DNA of 5,208 nt, from contig CALMOL010000409.1 of NCBI GenBank assembly GCA_937871685.1, positions 1 to 5,208 of the forward strand. The letters run 5' to 3'. The notes below the pieces were generated by a model. That model worked only from the letters and a program-made list of their open reading frames with translations. It was not told the DNA's origin and did no database searches. The stretch's first letter is position 1. Each line of letters begins with the position of its first letter. The DNA is from an uncultured Verrucomicrobiota bacterium. GTDB taxonomy: Bacteria; Verrucomicrobiota; Verrucomicrobiia; Chthoniobacterales; SZAS-18. The position numbers were made by a program, and so were the translations under genes. This document shows positions 5,143-5,208 of this stretch, in pieces.

Positions 5143-5208
5143 GTCGAAAGAATCGGGAGATGCCCCTTGGTCCCTTTCCGCGCCTCCGCTTCCCGCCCAC
5201 CCCAGATG

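Noticed and set aside
5160..5208. Possible start of a next gene: ATG at 5160 with an open frame to the window end, and another ATG at 5206.
   Set aside because: Only about 16 codons are visible, Pro-rich, and the GGGAG before the ATG touches it directly instead of lying at a normal spacing.

Overview
The window is GC-rich bacterial DNA carrying six protein-coding genes, the first cut off by the left edge. I see no tRNA, rRNA, CRISPR array, insertion sequence or integrase. The lipoprotein signal peptide at the right end points to a Gram-negative-type or otherwise lipoprotein-rich bacterium. The mix of a DUF1579-like secreted-protein relative, a DUF5672 glycosyltransferase-like protein, a leucine-rich-repeat protein and weak Shine-Dalgarno sites is compatible with the Verrucomicrobiota/Planctomycetota neighbourhood. 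That placement is an inference from style, not proof.

Layout, left to right. Positions 3-365 (+) hold the C-terminal part of a DUF1579-like conserved protein. It converges on 436-1611 (-), a leucine-rich-repeat protein with an uncharacterised C-terminal half that ends in an Asp-box. A 197-bp divergent gap (1612-1808), rich in dyad symmetry, separates it from 1809-2882 (+), a three-histidine-box acyl-lipid desaturase resembling Bacillus subtilis Des. A convergent gap (2883-3108) contains weak hairpins. Next come two minus-strand genes: 3109-3957, a DUF5672 glycosyltransferase-like protein, and upstream of it 4102-4503, a small DoxX-type membrane protein. A second divergent gap (4504-4676) contains a cluster of palindromes. 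Then 4677-5120 (+) encodes a short lipoprotein of unknown function. The last 88 bases hold a small GC-rich hairpin and no clear gene.

The genes do not form an obvious pathway. Strand changes at almost every gene, so most are probably transcribed alone; only the DoxX-like gene and the glycosyltransferase-like gene could share a transcript. Several products have envelope links (membrane lipid desaturation, sugar transfer, a DoxX-like membrane protein, a lipoprotein), but this is a loose theme, not evidence of a system. I found no convincing undescribed multi-gene system. The most unusual items are the LRR/Asp-box protein, the palindrome cluster before the DoxX-like gene, and the hairpin plus two-codon reading frame before the desaturase start.
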